Shown here: positions 50,562-59,259 of the stretch, piece after piece
Position numbering within the stretch: position 1 is the first letter of the stretch
How the letters are laid out: every line of letters begins with the position of its first letter
NCBI GenBank assembly: GCA_023381615.1
Contig: JAMCQL010000077.1
Location: forward strand, 1 to 64,000
Direction of reading: 5' to 3'
Length of the DNA: 64,000 nt
From: Bacteroidota bacterium
Lineage (GTDB): Bacteria > Bacteroidota > Ignavibacteria > Kryptoniales > JAKASW01
The notes under the pieces: model-generated
Databases searched by the model: none
Seen by the model: only the letters and a program-made list of their open reading frames with translations
Told to the model about the DNA's origin: nothing
Position numbers and translations under genes: made by a program

Positions 50562-51710
50562 ATGCGCACAATCGTTTTCATTCTGATCGTCTCAGCGATC
50601 CTGTCTATATATGGCTTGGCTAACTTCTACATTTATTTGCGTGGACTTCAGGCGCTCCGGCCCTTTGGCACAATGCGCCTCGCCTACGCCGGCACTTTCA
50701 TTCTGCTTGCCATTTCGTACATCGTCTCCGTCTTTCTGGAGCGTGCAGACATCATCGCGTTGGGCAAGCCACTCAGCTGGATAGGTTCATTCTGGATCGG
50801 TGCGTTTGTTTACTTGCTCCTCATAACCGCCGCCGTTGACCTGCTCCGACTTGTCAACCATTTCGCTCCTTTCTTCCCTGCTTTCATAACTTCAAATCCT
50901 GCGAGAGCCGCGCGGGTTGCGGCCATTAGTGCATTGTCAGTAGTGGTGGTGCTGCTGGTCTATGGTTTCGTGAACGCGCACATCATCCGCATGCGCACGT
51001 TCGGCATCTCCGTGCCGAAAGAAACGGGCAGTCGAAAGACGTTGAACATCGTCATGGCATCCGACATCCATCTTAGCTCCATCATCGGTCGGAGCCGCAT
51101 CGAGCACATAGTCGAGAGAATCAATTCACTCTTGCCCGACTTAGTGCTGCTGCCGGGCGACATTGTGGATGGCGATCTGAACCCGGTCATCCGTCAAAAC
51201 CTCGGCGAGGCACTGCGGCAAATCAAAGCGCCGCTCGGAGTCTATGCGGTCACAGGCAACCATGAATATATCGGCGGAGTGGAAAAGGCGTGCAAGTACA
51301 TAACAGATCACGATGTCAAGATGCTGCGCGACTCCACCGTCTTCGTGGATGGCAGCTTCTACATCGTGGGACGCGAAGACCGTTCCGCGGGGAAAAAACG
51401 CCGCTCACTGAAAGAGTTGATGGTGAGTGTGAACATGAAGTATCCTATTATCCTGATGAACCACCAACCCTTCCATCTCGAAGAAGCCGAACAGAATGGC
51501 GTCGATCTCCAGTTTTCAGGGCATACTCATCACGGTCAGTTCTGGCCATTCAACTATATCACCGACATAGTCTACAAGCTGAGTTATGGCTACATCAAGA
51601 AAGGCTCAACGCATATCTACGTTTCGTCAGGTGTCGGCACGTGGGGTCCGCCGTTACGAATTGCCGCCGATCCGGAAATCGTGAACATCCGAATGCGTTT
51701 TGAGAAATGA
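50562..51710 (+). CDS. Membrane-anchored metallophosphoesterase (YkuE/YaeI-like)
   Basis: A 382-residue protein. Residues 1-150 hold four hydrophobic helices ('TIVFILIVSAILSIYGLANF', 'MRLAYAGTFILLAISYIVSVF', 'GSFWIGAFVYLLLITAAVDLL', 'VAAISALSVVVVLLVYGFV'). The rest is a calcineurin-like domain with metal-binding 'MASDIHLSSIIG', 'LLPGDIVDGD', 'AVTGNHEYIGG', 'LMNHQPFHL' and 'FSGHTHHGQFWP'. Members such as YaeI and YkuE are phosphodiesterases at the membrane; the substrate is not known. It follows the helicase by 124 bp. Confidence 0.92.
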   Translation: MRTIVFILIVSAILSIYGLANFYIYLRGLQALRPFGTMRLAYAGTFILLAISYIVSVFLERADIIALGKPLSWIGSFWIGAFVYLLLITAAVDLLRLVNHFAPFFPAFITSNPARAARVAAISALSVVVVLLVYGFVNAHIIRMRTFGISVPKETGSRKTLNIVMASDIHLSSIIGRSRIEHIVERINSLLPDLVLLPGDIVDGDLNPVIRQNLGEALRQIKAPLGVYAVTGNHEYIGGVEKACKYITDHDVKMLRDSTVFVDGSFYIVGREDRSAGKKRRSLKELMVSVNMKYPIILMNHQPFHLEEAEQNGVDLQFSGHTHHGQFWPFNYITDIVYKLSYGYIKKGSTHIYVSSGVGTWGPPLRIAADPEIVNIRMRFEK

Positions 51711-51767
51711 GGACGGCCCTTCGAACAAAAAGCGATGGAAATATTGAATTACAATGGAGGTGGCGGT

Positions 51768-52313
51768 ATGAAGCAAGCTCTGTTGGTTATTGATGTGCAG
51801 AACGAGTACTTCTCCGGAAAGCTGCCGGTCACTTATCCGGCCGGAAGCCTCGATAATATTTTGAAAGCAATGGACGCTTTCAGAAGCAAAGGCGTTGAGG
51901 TTGTGGTCGTTCAGCACACGGCCCCGTCGGAAAATTCGATTACTTTTAGGAGAGGCACATTTGAGTGGGCATTGCATGAGGAAATCGACAAACGACGCTA
52001 TGATGTTCTTATAGAGAAAAACCTGCCTGGTAGCTTCACGAACACAAATCTGGAAAAATGGTTAAGGGGTCGGCATGTTGACACGCTGGTTATCGCGGGG
52101 TATATGACTCAAATGTGTTGTGACACGACAGCCAGGCAGGCAGTCCATCTTGGTTTTTCGGTAATATTCCTGTCGGATGCCACGGGAACATTATCGGTCA
52201 GCAACAGCGCCGGCTCAGTCACAGACGAACAACTGCACAAGGCTATACTCGTCACCCAGGCGTCCAGGTTCAGCAAAGTCATGACCACGCAAGATTGGCT
52301 TAATACATTATAA
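51768..52313 (+). CDS. Isochorismatase-family cysteine hydrolase
   Basis: A 181-residue hydrolase. ATG at 51768 follows GGAGGTGGCGGT; the upstream in-frame ATG at 51735 is less likely. The catalytic triad is readable: Asp9 in '[11 protein letters not shown]', a lysine in '[12 protein letters not shown]' and the nucleophile cysteine in '[15 protein letters not shown]'. The family includes nicotinamidases, isochorismatases and uncharacterised amidases; the substrate here is unknown. It begins 57 bp after the phosphoesterase. Confidence 0.9.
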   Translation: MKQALLVIDVQNEYFSGKLPVTYPAGSLDNILKAMDAFRSKGVEVVVVQHTAPSENSITFRRGTFEWALHEEIDKRRYDVLIEKNLPGSFTNTNLEKWLRGRHVDTLVIAGYMTQMCCDTTARQAVHLGFSVIFLSDATGTLSVSNSAGSVTDEQLHKAILVTQASRFSKVMTTQDWLNTL

Positions 52314-52596
52314 TCGAATCTGACGTCGCGCGAGTTTCTTGTACGACTACTTCCCAATCAGATAGAGTAACCGCGACCCTCAGGTTGCATTTGCCACTAA
52401 ATCGCTGCCGCAAAGCGTCACGGCCACAAGTAAATTCGTCGCTTCTGGAGAAACCGATCGCGTGGGAACGAAAAAGTACAATCCACGATTCCATCACTGC
52501 AATCATCCTTCGGGAACCACTTCCTGCCTTCACTCTGTTAGTCTTGTGCGACTTGACTAGCCACTCAGCGTCTAATCAGAGATAGGAGAAAACAAA

Positions 52597-53511
52597 ATGA
52601 CTGAATATAGAAAAATCAAAAAGGTCTTTAAAAGCAAAGCAACACTGGAAGGCGCAGGAGTACATCTCAAACGCGCTTTCGGTTTCCACGAGGTGAAAAT
52701 GTTCGACCCGTTTTTGCTTTTAGACGACTTCAGATCGAACAACCCGGAATATTACATGAAAGGTTTTCCGTGGCATCCGCACCGCGGCATCGAGACGATC
52801 ACTTACGTTTTGAAAGGAAACGTCGAACACGGTGACAGCATGGGCAACAACGGCGTGATTTCTTCGGGTGACATTCAGTGGATGACTGCCGGCAGCGGGA
52901 TCATTCACCAGGAAATGCCGAAGGGCGACAACGGCGGCGGAATGTACGGCTTCCAACTCTGGGCAAATTTACCAAGCTCGCACAAGATGATAGACCCGCG
53001 GTATCAAGACGTGAAAAGCGGCCAAGTCCCGGAAGTAACACGGCAGAATGGCACAAAGATAAAAGTGGTGGCTGGTGAGATTGAAGGTGTGAAGGGACCG
53101 GTTACGGACATCGTAACAAATCCGCAATATCTTGATGTGACATTACCAGCGAATTCAGAGTTTGTTCTTCCGACAACGAAGGGCCACATGGTCATTGGTT
53201 ATGTCATTGATGGAAAAGGCTATTTCACTCGCGAGAAAGATTTATTCTCGTATGAGGTTGAGGGAAACAGTCATTCAAATTCAGAGAAAAGCCAGATAAT
53301 CGACAACGAGAGCCTCGTGCTTTTTGAAGATGGCGAGGCAGTGCAGGTGACCGCGTCGGATGAGCCTGTCAGATTTTTGCTCTTCTCCGGGAAGCCAATC
53401 GGAGAGCCGATTGCGTGGTACGGTCCGATAGTAATGAACCGTGAAGGCGAACTCCGTACGGCATTTGAAGAACTCGAGAGAGGCACTTTCGTTAAGAAAC
53501 ACGAAGCGTAA
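52597..53511 (+). CDS. Pirin-family protein
   Basis: A 304-residue bicupin of the pirin family, somewhat longer than the usual ~230-290. The iron ligands in the N-terminal cupin are His60, His62 ('FPWHPHRGIETITYVLKG'), His104 and Glu106 ('GSGIIHQEMPKG'). Pirins of this kind can act as quercetin dioxygenases or redox sensors; function here is inferred only as iron-binding. AGGAG lies just before the ATG at 52597. It follows the hydrolase by 283 bp of gene-free DNA and stands alone. Confidence 0.93.
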   Translation: MTEYRKIKKVFKSKATLEGAGVHLKRAFGFHEVKMFDPFLLLDDFRSNNPEYYMKGFPWHPHRGIETITYVLKGNVEHGDSMGNNGVISSGDIQWMTAGSGIIHQEMPKGDNGGGMYGFQLWANLPSSHKMIDPRYQDVKSGQVPEVTRQNGTKIKVVAGEIEGVKGPVTDIVTNPQYLDVTLPANSEFVLPTTKGHMVIGYVIDGKGYFTREKDLFSYEVEGNSHSNSEKSQIIDNESLVLFEDGEAVQVTASDEPVRFLLFSGKPIGEPIAWYGPIVMNREGELRTAFEELERGTFVKKHEA

Positions 53512-53795
53512 AATTTGTGGGCGGGACTAATGGAAATAAATTTCCAAATCACGAATTCCAACCCGCCCATGTAATAGGAGGACGGGCTAAACAAGCTCCA
53601 ATTTTTAATGACACAAAGGCATAGGATGACTTTTTTTGAATTTTTGTCGTTGGGATTTATCCCGCATTTCGAGATCTCCCGCTTCTTGGATTCCGCAAGC
53701 AAATCATTCACGTCCGACCACGCGGGATTTGTAATTTGAGATTTGGAATTTTGGCTTTATCAGAACGTTTCTTCGGATTCGTGAGAATAAGGGAA

Positions 53796-54011
53796 TTACC
53801 GTTTACTCTCTGCCAGTTTGTTCAAATCTGAAATGAAACCGTCGATGTCTTCCTCGCTGAATCTTTTTTCTTTAGCCGCTGATTCGAGCGTTCCCCATAT
53901 CGGTTCGCCGCACGCGATGCATTTTATTCCCTTTTGCATGAGGTAACTCACCGAAGAGGGAAGCTCGGTCACGAGTTTTTCGATTGTTATGTCGGATGTG
54001 ATTTTGTCCAT
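53796..54011 (-). CDS. DUF1858-domain protein with CxxC
   Basis: A 71-residue protein with start at 54011 ('MDKITSDITIEKLVTELPSS'); the longer frame to 54074 has no supporting signal. The fold pattern 'V-YLMQKGIKCIACGEPIWGTLE' with Cys-x-x-Cys matches the DUF1858/'hybrid cluster protein-associated redox disulfide' domain. It may use a redox-active disulfide or bind a metal. No hybrid cluster protein gene is nearby. Confidence 0.82.
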   Translation of the reverse strand: MDKITSDITIEKLVTELPSSVSYLMQKGIKCIACGEPIWGTLESAAKEKRFSEEDIDGFISDLNKLAESKR

Positions 54012-54289
54012 ACAAGAGATTGGATGCGGGGGGAAAGAAGAGGTTTCGTGTTGGAAACGAATTCTGCCAAACAAGCTCCTTTTTCTATTTGAACGCTTAC
54101 TGCTCTAAAAGATTGACAATGGTCGGTGTGTCGAGTATATTTCGGCGAGGATAATTAAATTGCTTTGTAGCTCGGGCGGCTGTGTGAGCGAGAGCTTAGA
54201 GATCGTGCCGAACCAACCTTTACGCCTGTGATTTGAAAACTGGGCATTGTTGCAAGTAGATTCAAAAAATTTCATTCAGGAGGTGTGTC

Positions 54290-55366
54290 ATGAAAAAGGT
54301 TACCAACCTAACCCATCATTCCCCAATTCCATTCTTTCTGTTATCGTTTCTGTTTATGTTTCCATTATTTGCAAAAGCCCAGATAACCGTAACCGAAGCG
54401 CAGTTTCAGACAATATTCACGCCGGGGCAGTCGCATTATTACTATCACGCTGACAGCACGGTCACTTCGGTTAACATCGGTAAGAAAGGCGGCCCAAACA
54501 TTTACGATTTCACTGGAGTCGGTTTCCAGCCGATGTCCGTCTCGCATAACTATCAAGTGAGCAGCATTCCCGTTCTTGCCGCGCGCTATCCCGCGAATGC
54601 CATCACGTTTGGGAATGCTCCGGATTCCATTGAAAACAATCCGGTCTTTCTATTTGGCAACGACACCTTGTTTGGGGTTGGTAAAGTGTCACTGATTCCC
54701 CAATACCGCTTCATTCACAACCAGCCCTATAAGATAACGGCGGTCTTCCCGGTGACGTACGGGGGAAACTCCTACCATTACACATCCACACACTTTGACA
54801 CGACTTACAGTCTAACTGGAGGAATCGATTCGGCTATAACGTACACAGCAACAGACACAGTAACCGTTGACGGCTACGGAACGCTGAAGATTCCCGGACA
54901 CCAATTGCAATGTTTGAGACTGAAGATGAACCATGGCTTTTTCGGAGATAAAAAAGAGTTCGTGTATCTTACGACGGGAGGTGTGGTCGTTGGTGTTAAG
55001 GTTTCGTCCACTCAGCCGGATAGCGGAGCAGTACAGCCAATGGACGTGATGGTACTTCTTGCGAGCACGGTCGTCGGGGTGAATGAAACGCCATTTGTTC
55101 CGAGAGGTTTTTCTTTGAGTCAGAATTATCCGAATCCGTTCAATCCGACAACAGTAATCAGCTATCAGCTTTCAGCGCTCAGCTATGTCACTTTGAAAGT
55201 TTACGATGTGCTTGGCAGGGAAGTAGCAACGCTTGTAAACGAACAGAAAGATGCGGGAGAATACAAAGTCATATTTGACGCCAGCACTTATCCGAGCGGA
55301 GTGTATTTCTATCGGATAACCACGGGGAATTACTCTTCCGTGAAGAAGATGTTGATGATCAAATAA
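54290..55366 (+). CDS. Secreted protein with type IX secretion sorting domain
   Basis: A 358-residue exported protein with strong AGGAGGTGTGTC before the ATG. A signal peptide covers residues 1-~31 ('HSPIPFFLLSFLFMFPLFAK'). The middle (~35-260) is beta-rich with no family recognised. From about residue 272 comes a Por/T9SS type A tail: 'RGFSLSQNYPNPFNPTTVIS', 'LKVYDVLGREVATLVNE', 'YKVIFDASTYPSGVYFYR' and final 'SVKKMLMIK'. The segment 'SYQLSALSY' is encoded by DNA similar to an intergenic repeat (see 55160-55186). Destination: outer membrane surface or medium. Confidence 0.88.
   Translation: MKKVTNLTHHSPIPFFLLSFLFMFPLFAKAQITVTEAQFQTIFTPGQSHYYYHADSTVTSVNIGKKGGPNIYDFTGVGFQPMSVSHNYQVSSIPVLAARYPANAITFGNAPDSIENNPVFLFGNDTLFGVGKVSLIPQYRFIHNQPYKITAVFPVTYGGNSYHYTSTHFDTTYSLTGGIDSAITYTATDTVTVDGYGTLKIPGHQLQCLRLKMNHGFFGDKKEFVYLTTGGVVVGVKVSSTQPDSGAVQPMDVMVLLASTVVGVNETPFVPRGFSLSQNYPNPFNPTTVISYQLSALSYVTLKVYDVLGREVATLVNEQKDAGEYKVIFDASTYPSGVYFYRITTGNYSSVKKMLMIK
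55160..55186 (+). repeat. AGCTATCAGC repeat inside the sorting-domain coding region
   Basis: AGCTATCAGCTTTCAGCGCT and CAGCTAT match the reverse complement of 59208-59234 at 24 of 27 bases. It encodes part of the first strand region of the T9SS domain. Confidence 0.75.
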
Positions 55367-55753
55367 CGTCAATGCTTTTGAGGATACGAATGGTAGATTA
55401 CTCGTCCGTCGGAGATAATGCCAGATGGCAAGTCAAGTCAGGTAATTGTTTTCTGAGTCTGTCCGCGTCGGAATGCTGATATAGTTGCTCTCGGTCGTAG
55501 GTCCTCAGGGAACTACCCCGCAGATTGCAGGATCGCGCAGCGCTCGACCTTTCTCATCTCACAATAGGATTGCAACAACAACCGCAGTTCATTTTCCAAG
55601 CGGGAAGCGCACGCTCAATTAACCCGCTTGTTTCAGCTCCTCTTGCACTTTCCTCTTCACCCCCCTCTTCCCGGGGAACTTGACTCTGCCCCTTGGATGT
55701 TATATCTTTCGACTGAATTACTGAAATGGTCGAAAGGTTTTAAGGACGATAAC
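55367..55753. other. Intergenic stretch before the efflux operon
   Basis: About 390 bp. TTGACT at 55679 and a TATATC/TATCTT-like box 17 bp on may be a promoter for the operon. No gene supported. Confidence 0.4.
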
Positions 55754-56365
55754 ATGACAGAGCAATTATCATCTGAAAAGCAGAACGTGATCGTGGACGC
55801 CGCCCGGAAACGGTTCGCGTACTACGGATTCTCAAAAGTTACAATGGACGAGATCGCCGCAGATGTCGGCATGGGGAAAGCGTCGCTGTATTATTACTTC
55901 CCGACAAAGGAAAGTCTTTTCGAGGAAGTGGTCAAGCAGGAAGTCGACCAGTTCTTTAGTGACATCGAAACCATGCTGGGGGAGAAGCTCCCGGCGTGTG
56001 ACATGCTCCGCAATTATGCCGGAAAGCGGATCGAGCATTTCCGCAAACTCGCCAACCTGCGTGCACTCGGGTTCCAGCAGCCGAAAGAAACAAGAGCATC
56101 GTTTATGGAAATTTATAAGGATTTCCAGCAGCGCGAAGTGAGAATTCTTCAAGAGATACTTCAATCAGGAAAGAAGAACGGCGAGTTCGCTATTTCCAAT
56201 CCGCAGCAATCGGCGGAAGTGATCATTCAGATGCTTTACGGGCCGCGCGCATGGCTGCTCAAGAAAATTGACAAGGAATTAGACGCCGAAACCTACCACG
56301 TTTTAGAGCGGGCGACGAAAGAAATTGTGGAAGTTATTTTAAACGGGATTGTAAAAAGAAGATAA
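55754..56365 (+). CDS. TetR-family transcriptional regulator
   Basis: A 203-residue regulator. The ATG at 55754 has AAGGA upstream and the first helices follow at once; the earlier frame to 55628 is non-conserved in appearance. The DNA-binding domain is 'VIVDAARKRFAYYGFSKVTM' then 'DEIAADVGMGKASLYYYFPT' and 'KESLFEEVV', typical of TetR. The C-terminal ligand domain is helical. It is the first gene of the efflux operon (18 bp before emrA-like) and probably represses it until a substrate binds. Confidence 0.92.
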   Translation: MTEQLSSEKQNVIVDAARKRFAYYGFSKVTMDEIAADVGMGKASLYYYFPTKESLFEEVVKQEVDQFFSDIETMLGEKLPACDMLRNYAGKRIEHFRKLANLRALGFQQPKETRASFMEIYKDFQQREVRILQEILQSGKKNGEFAISNPQQSAEVIIQMLYGPRAWLLKKIDKELDAETYHVLERATKEIVEVILNGIVKRR

Positions 56366-56382
56366 AAGAGGATAAAATTTTA

Positions 56383-57393
56383 ATGGAGACCAAAGAGAAA
56401 GGCAACAAAGATCTGGCTCAGGTATCTCTGAATACTCTCAAAGCGGCTGAGAACGGAGAGGCCGACGAGGATATAGACGAGGTTCCCTTGTTCCGCAAGA
56501 AGCGCGTCATCATACCGCTTTTACTCATCCTGACGGCGGCGGCGATCGGCGGATACTACTGGTACATAAACATGCAGGACTTTGTTTCCACCGACGACTC
56601 TTACATCGATGCCAACAGTGTTGCGATCAGCACGAAGATGCTCGGCAGAATAGCGTATCTGGGAACGGACGAAGGCGACACCGTGAAAACCGGACAGGTT
56701 CTTGTCAGACTCGACGACCGCGACCTTCGTGCTGAGGATGCTTCGGCGAAAGCAGGACTTGAGCTTGCCCAGGAAAGCGTTCCTCTTGCACAAGTTAATG
56801 TCAGCCGTGCACAGGAAGATTTCAACCGCGCCGAAGTTCAATACAAAGGCGGAATCGTCACGAAGGAGCAGTACGATCACGCGCAGAAAGCTCTCGAAGC
56901 AGCGCGCGCCGAGTACAATATTGCGCTCTCGAAAATTTCGGCGGCGAGGAGCCAAATCGGCGTAATTGAATCCCAGCTTCAGAACACGGTCATCTCCGCT
57001 CCAATGGACGGAGTTGTTGCTAAGAGATGGGTGCTCACCGGAGATGTCGTCCAGCCCGGGCAGCCCGTCTTCACGATTTACGACCTTAAGAATATCTGGG
57101 TTACTGCGAATCTTGAAGAGACAAAACTCGGCCATATTCATCTGAACGATCCCGTGCAGATCTCTGTTGACAGTTATCCCGGTGTGAATTTCTTCGGCAG
57201 AGTTTTCGAGATCGGAACATACACGGCGTCGGAGTTCTCTCTCATTCCGCCGAACAACGCTTCGGGCAACTTCACTAAAGTCACCCAGCGTGTGCCGATA
57301 AAAATTTCTATCGATGACCCGACTATGAGCGGTGGACAGAAGCCGTTTTTGAGGCCTGGAATGTCCGTCGAAGTTTCCGTGAAAGTGAAATAA
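56383..57393 (+). CDS. emrA: EmrA-like HlyD membrane fusion protein
   Basis: A 336-residue periplasmic adaptor. Residues ~38-60 ('VIIPLLLILTAAAIGGYYWY') are the single transmembrane helix. 'SVAISTKMLGRIAYLGTDEG' and 'VKTGQVLVRLDDRD' give the biotinyl-lipoyl half, residues ~120-200 a coiled coil ('QVNVSRAQEDFNRAEVQYKG'), then 'TVISAPMDGVVAKRWVLTGD' the second half. It joins the inner-membrane pump to TolC. Ribosome-binding GAGG lies upstream. It overlaps no gene and is followed after 3 bp by emrB. Confidence 0.92.
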   Translation: METKEKGNKDLAQVSLNTLKAAENGEADEDIDEVPLFRKKRVIIPLLLILTAAAIGGYYWYINMQDFVSTDDSYIDANSVAISTKMLGRIAYLGTDEGDTVKTGQVLVRLDDRDLRAEDASAKAGLELAQESVPLAQVNVSRAQEDFNRAEVQYKGGIVTKEQYDHAQKALEAARAEYNIALSKISAARSQIGVIESQLQNTVISAPMDGVVAKRWVLTGDVVQPGQPVFTIYDLKNIWVTANLEETKLGHIHLNDPVQISVDSYPGVNFFGRVFEIGTYTASEFSLIPPNNASGNFTKVTQRVPIKISIDDPTMSGGQKPFLRPGMSVEVSVKVK

Positions 57394-57396
57394 CTA

Positions 57397-59019
57397 ATGT
57401 TAGGATCAGGGAAAAAGTCTATAAGAGGCGCGGCCGTCAGCTCTATCCCGTCTCTTCACCACGAGCATTCTTCCTACAAATGGTGGGTGCTTGCAAATGT
57501 TATGATCGGTACTTTCATGGCTGTCCTTGATTCGACCATTGTCGATGTGTCGCTTGCAAAAATAATGGCGACGTTCGGTATTGGGATCGATACCGTGAAA
57601 TGGGTTGCCACGGCCTACCTTCTTGTTTTCGCCGTCATGCTCCCGACTTCGGGATGGGTTGCCGACCATTTCGGCTACAAGAGAACTTACACGATGGGTC
57701 TCAGCCTTTTCACTCTCGGGTCGCTTCTCTGTTCTCTGTCGTGGAACGAGACTGCCCTTATACTTTTCCGGGTGATTCAAGGAGCCGGAGCGGGCTTCAT
57801 AATGCCCGTCGGAATGGCGATAGTCACGAGGGAATTTCCTCCCGAAAAACGCGGTGTTGCTCTCGGATTTTGGGCCATAGCTGCTGCGGCATCCGTTTCT
57901 CTTGGACCGACGCTCGGCGGTTATCTGATAGATAATTTTGCCTGGCACTCCATATTCGACATAAATGTGCCTGTTGGTATAGTAGGAATCTTCGCGACTC
58001 TGGTAATCCAGCGCGAATACAAAACGTCCAAGATTCGCGCTTTCGATATCGCGGGCTTCATCTCGGTATCAACTTTTCTCACGGCACTGCTAATCGCGCT
58101 TTCGGACGGCAACGCGCAATGGAACACGGGCGGATGGACTTCGCCCTTCATTGTTAGTTGCTTCGCGCTGGCGGCCATTGGATTTGCAATGTTCCTCATT
58201 GTCGAGCTGAACGTCCACCATCCGTTGATAGACCTCAGCTTGCTCAAGAATTTCAACTTCGGGATGGCAAATCTAGTACTCTTCATTTTCGGAATGGGCA
58301 TGTTCGGCAGCACGTTCCTCCTGCCGCTGTACTTGCAGAACGGGCTTGGCTACACGGCTTTTCAAGCAGGCTCTTTGTTCTTGCCGATTGGCATCCTGAT
58401 GGCTATCATGGCTCCGATAGCAGGAGCCCTTTCCGACAGGGTCAATCCGAAAATTCCTGCCATCATTGGAATTCTGCTTTTAGGGTCAAGCTTATTCGTT
58501 AACCGCTATCTTTCGCTTTTTTCGGAGACATCTTCGATAATGGTTTCCTTATATCTGCGGGGACTTGGAATGGGTCTCATGTTCACACCGCTGAGCACGA
58601 TAGCACTCTCCGAGATTCCGAGAGAACGCATGGCACAGGCTTCGGGACTCTTCAATGTCTTGAGACAGATTGGCGGAAGTTTCGGCGTCGCGATAATGGG
58701 AACTCTCCTGACGGAGCGGACCATTTTCCATACCACGATGTATGGAGAAGCCGTAAATAAATATTCGCCGGTTGCGCATAATGTCATGCTCGGACTGCAA
58801 AGATTTTCTCAGCAGGCTGTGGGTGGAACCATGGCATTGTCATCCATGCGGGCGGAAGCGCTTGTAGTTTACAACTTAAGCCAGCAAGCATTCGTGTCGG
58901 CTGTTGATGACGATTTCTTCGTGGCGGCGCTCATTACCTTTCTTTGCATTGTTCCCATATTGTTCTTGCGTTACAAGAGAAAGAAAGGCCCAGGCGAAAA
59001 AATTGTCGCAATGGAGTAA
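57397..59019 (+). CDS. emrB: EmrB/QacA-family (DHA2) drug:H+ antiporter
   Basis: A 540-residue inner-membrane pump with about 14 hydrophobic helices. 'MIGTFMAVLDSTIVDVSLAK' is motif D1 of DHA2 transporters, 'GWVADHFGYKRTYTMG' motif A, 'ILFRVIQGAGAGFIMPVG' motif B and 'LGFWAIAAAASVSLGPTLGG' motif C. With the adaptor and the TolC protein it would export drugs, dyes or uncouplers from the cytoplasm to the outside using the proton gradient. The tolC gene follows after a 240-bp repeat-rich spacer. Confidence 0.94.
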   Translation: MLGSGKKSIRGAAVSSIPSLHHEHSSYKWWVLANVMIGTFMAVLDSTIVDVSLAKIMATFGIGIDTVKWVATAYLLVFAVMLPTSGWVADHFGYKRTYTMGLSLFTLGSLLCSLSWNETALILFRVIQGAGAGFIMPVGMAIVTREFPPEKRGVALGFWAIAAAASVSLGPTLGGYLIDNFAWHSIFDINVPVGIVGIFATLVIQREYKTSKIRAFDIAGFISVSTFLTALLIALSDGNAQWNTGGWTSPFIVSCFALAAIGFAMFLIVELNVHHPLIDLSLLKNFNFGMANLVLFIFGMGMFGSTFLLPLYLQNGLGYTAFQAGSLFLPIGILMAIMAPIAGALSDRVNPKIPAIIGILLLGSSLFVNRYLSLFSETSSIMVSLYLRGLGMGLMFTPLSTIALSEIPRERMAQASGLFNVLRQIGGSFGVAIMGTLLTERTIFHTTMYGEAVNKYSPVAHNVMLGLQRFSQQAVGGTMALSSMRAEALVVYNLSQQAFVSAVDDDFFVAALITFLCIVPILFLRYKRKKGPGEKIVAME

Positions 59020-59156
59020 TAACGAAATAATGGAATGCTGGAATTATGGAATATTGTCCCAAAGGGATGCCATCGGCAGAATAACAAAGAGATGGAATCT
59101 TGAAATGATGGAACAGTGGAATAGGAAGTTTTTGAATAGTTGAAACAAATAGTCCA

Positions 59157-59176
59157 ATCCAAAGGATCCTTCGGAC
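59157..59176. repeat. GTCC/GGAC palindromic repeat copy
   Basis: ATCCAAAGGATCCTTCGGAC, same core as the other copies. Confidence 0.75.
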
Positions 59177-59207
59177 GAGGAAGCTATTTGCGTTTGGCAT
59201 TCGACTG

Positions 59208-59234
59208 ATAGCTGAACGCTGAGTGCTGATAGCT
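59208..59234 (-). repeat. AGCTATCAGC intergenic repeat
   Basis: Reverse complement reads AGCTATCAGCACTCAGCGTT then CAGCTAT, 24 of 27 bases as in the T9SS-domain coding stretch 55160-55186. Confidence 0.75.
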
Positions 59235-59259
59235 ATTTTTTATTAACATTGGTGAAATA

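Larger units (their letters stand above)
59020..59259. repeat. Repeat mosaic between emrB and tolC
   Basis: The 240-bp spacer holds tandem-like TGGAAT/ATGGAA words (59030-59130), a GTCC palindrome (59157-59176) and an AGCTATCAGC-type repeat (59208-59234). No gene is visible. Confidence 0.7.
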
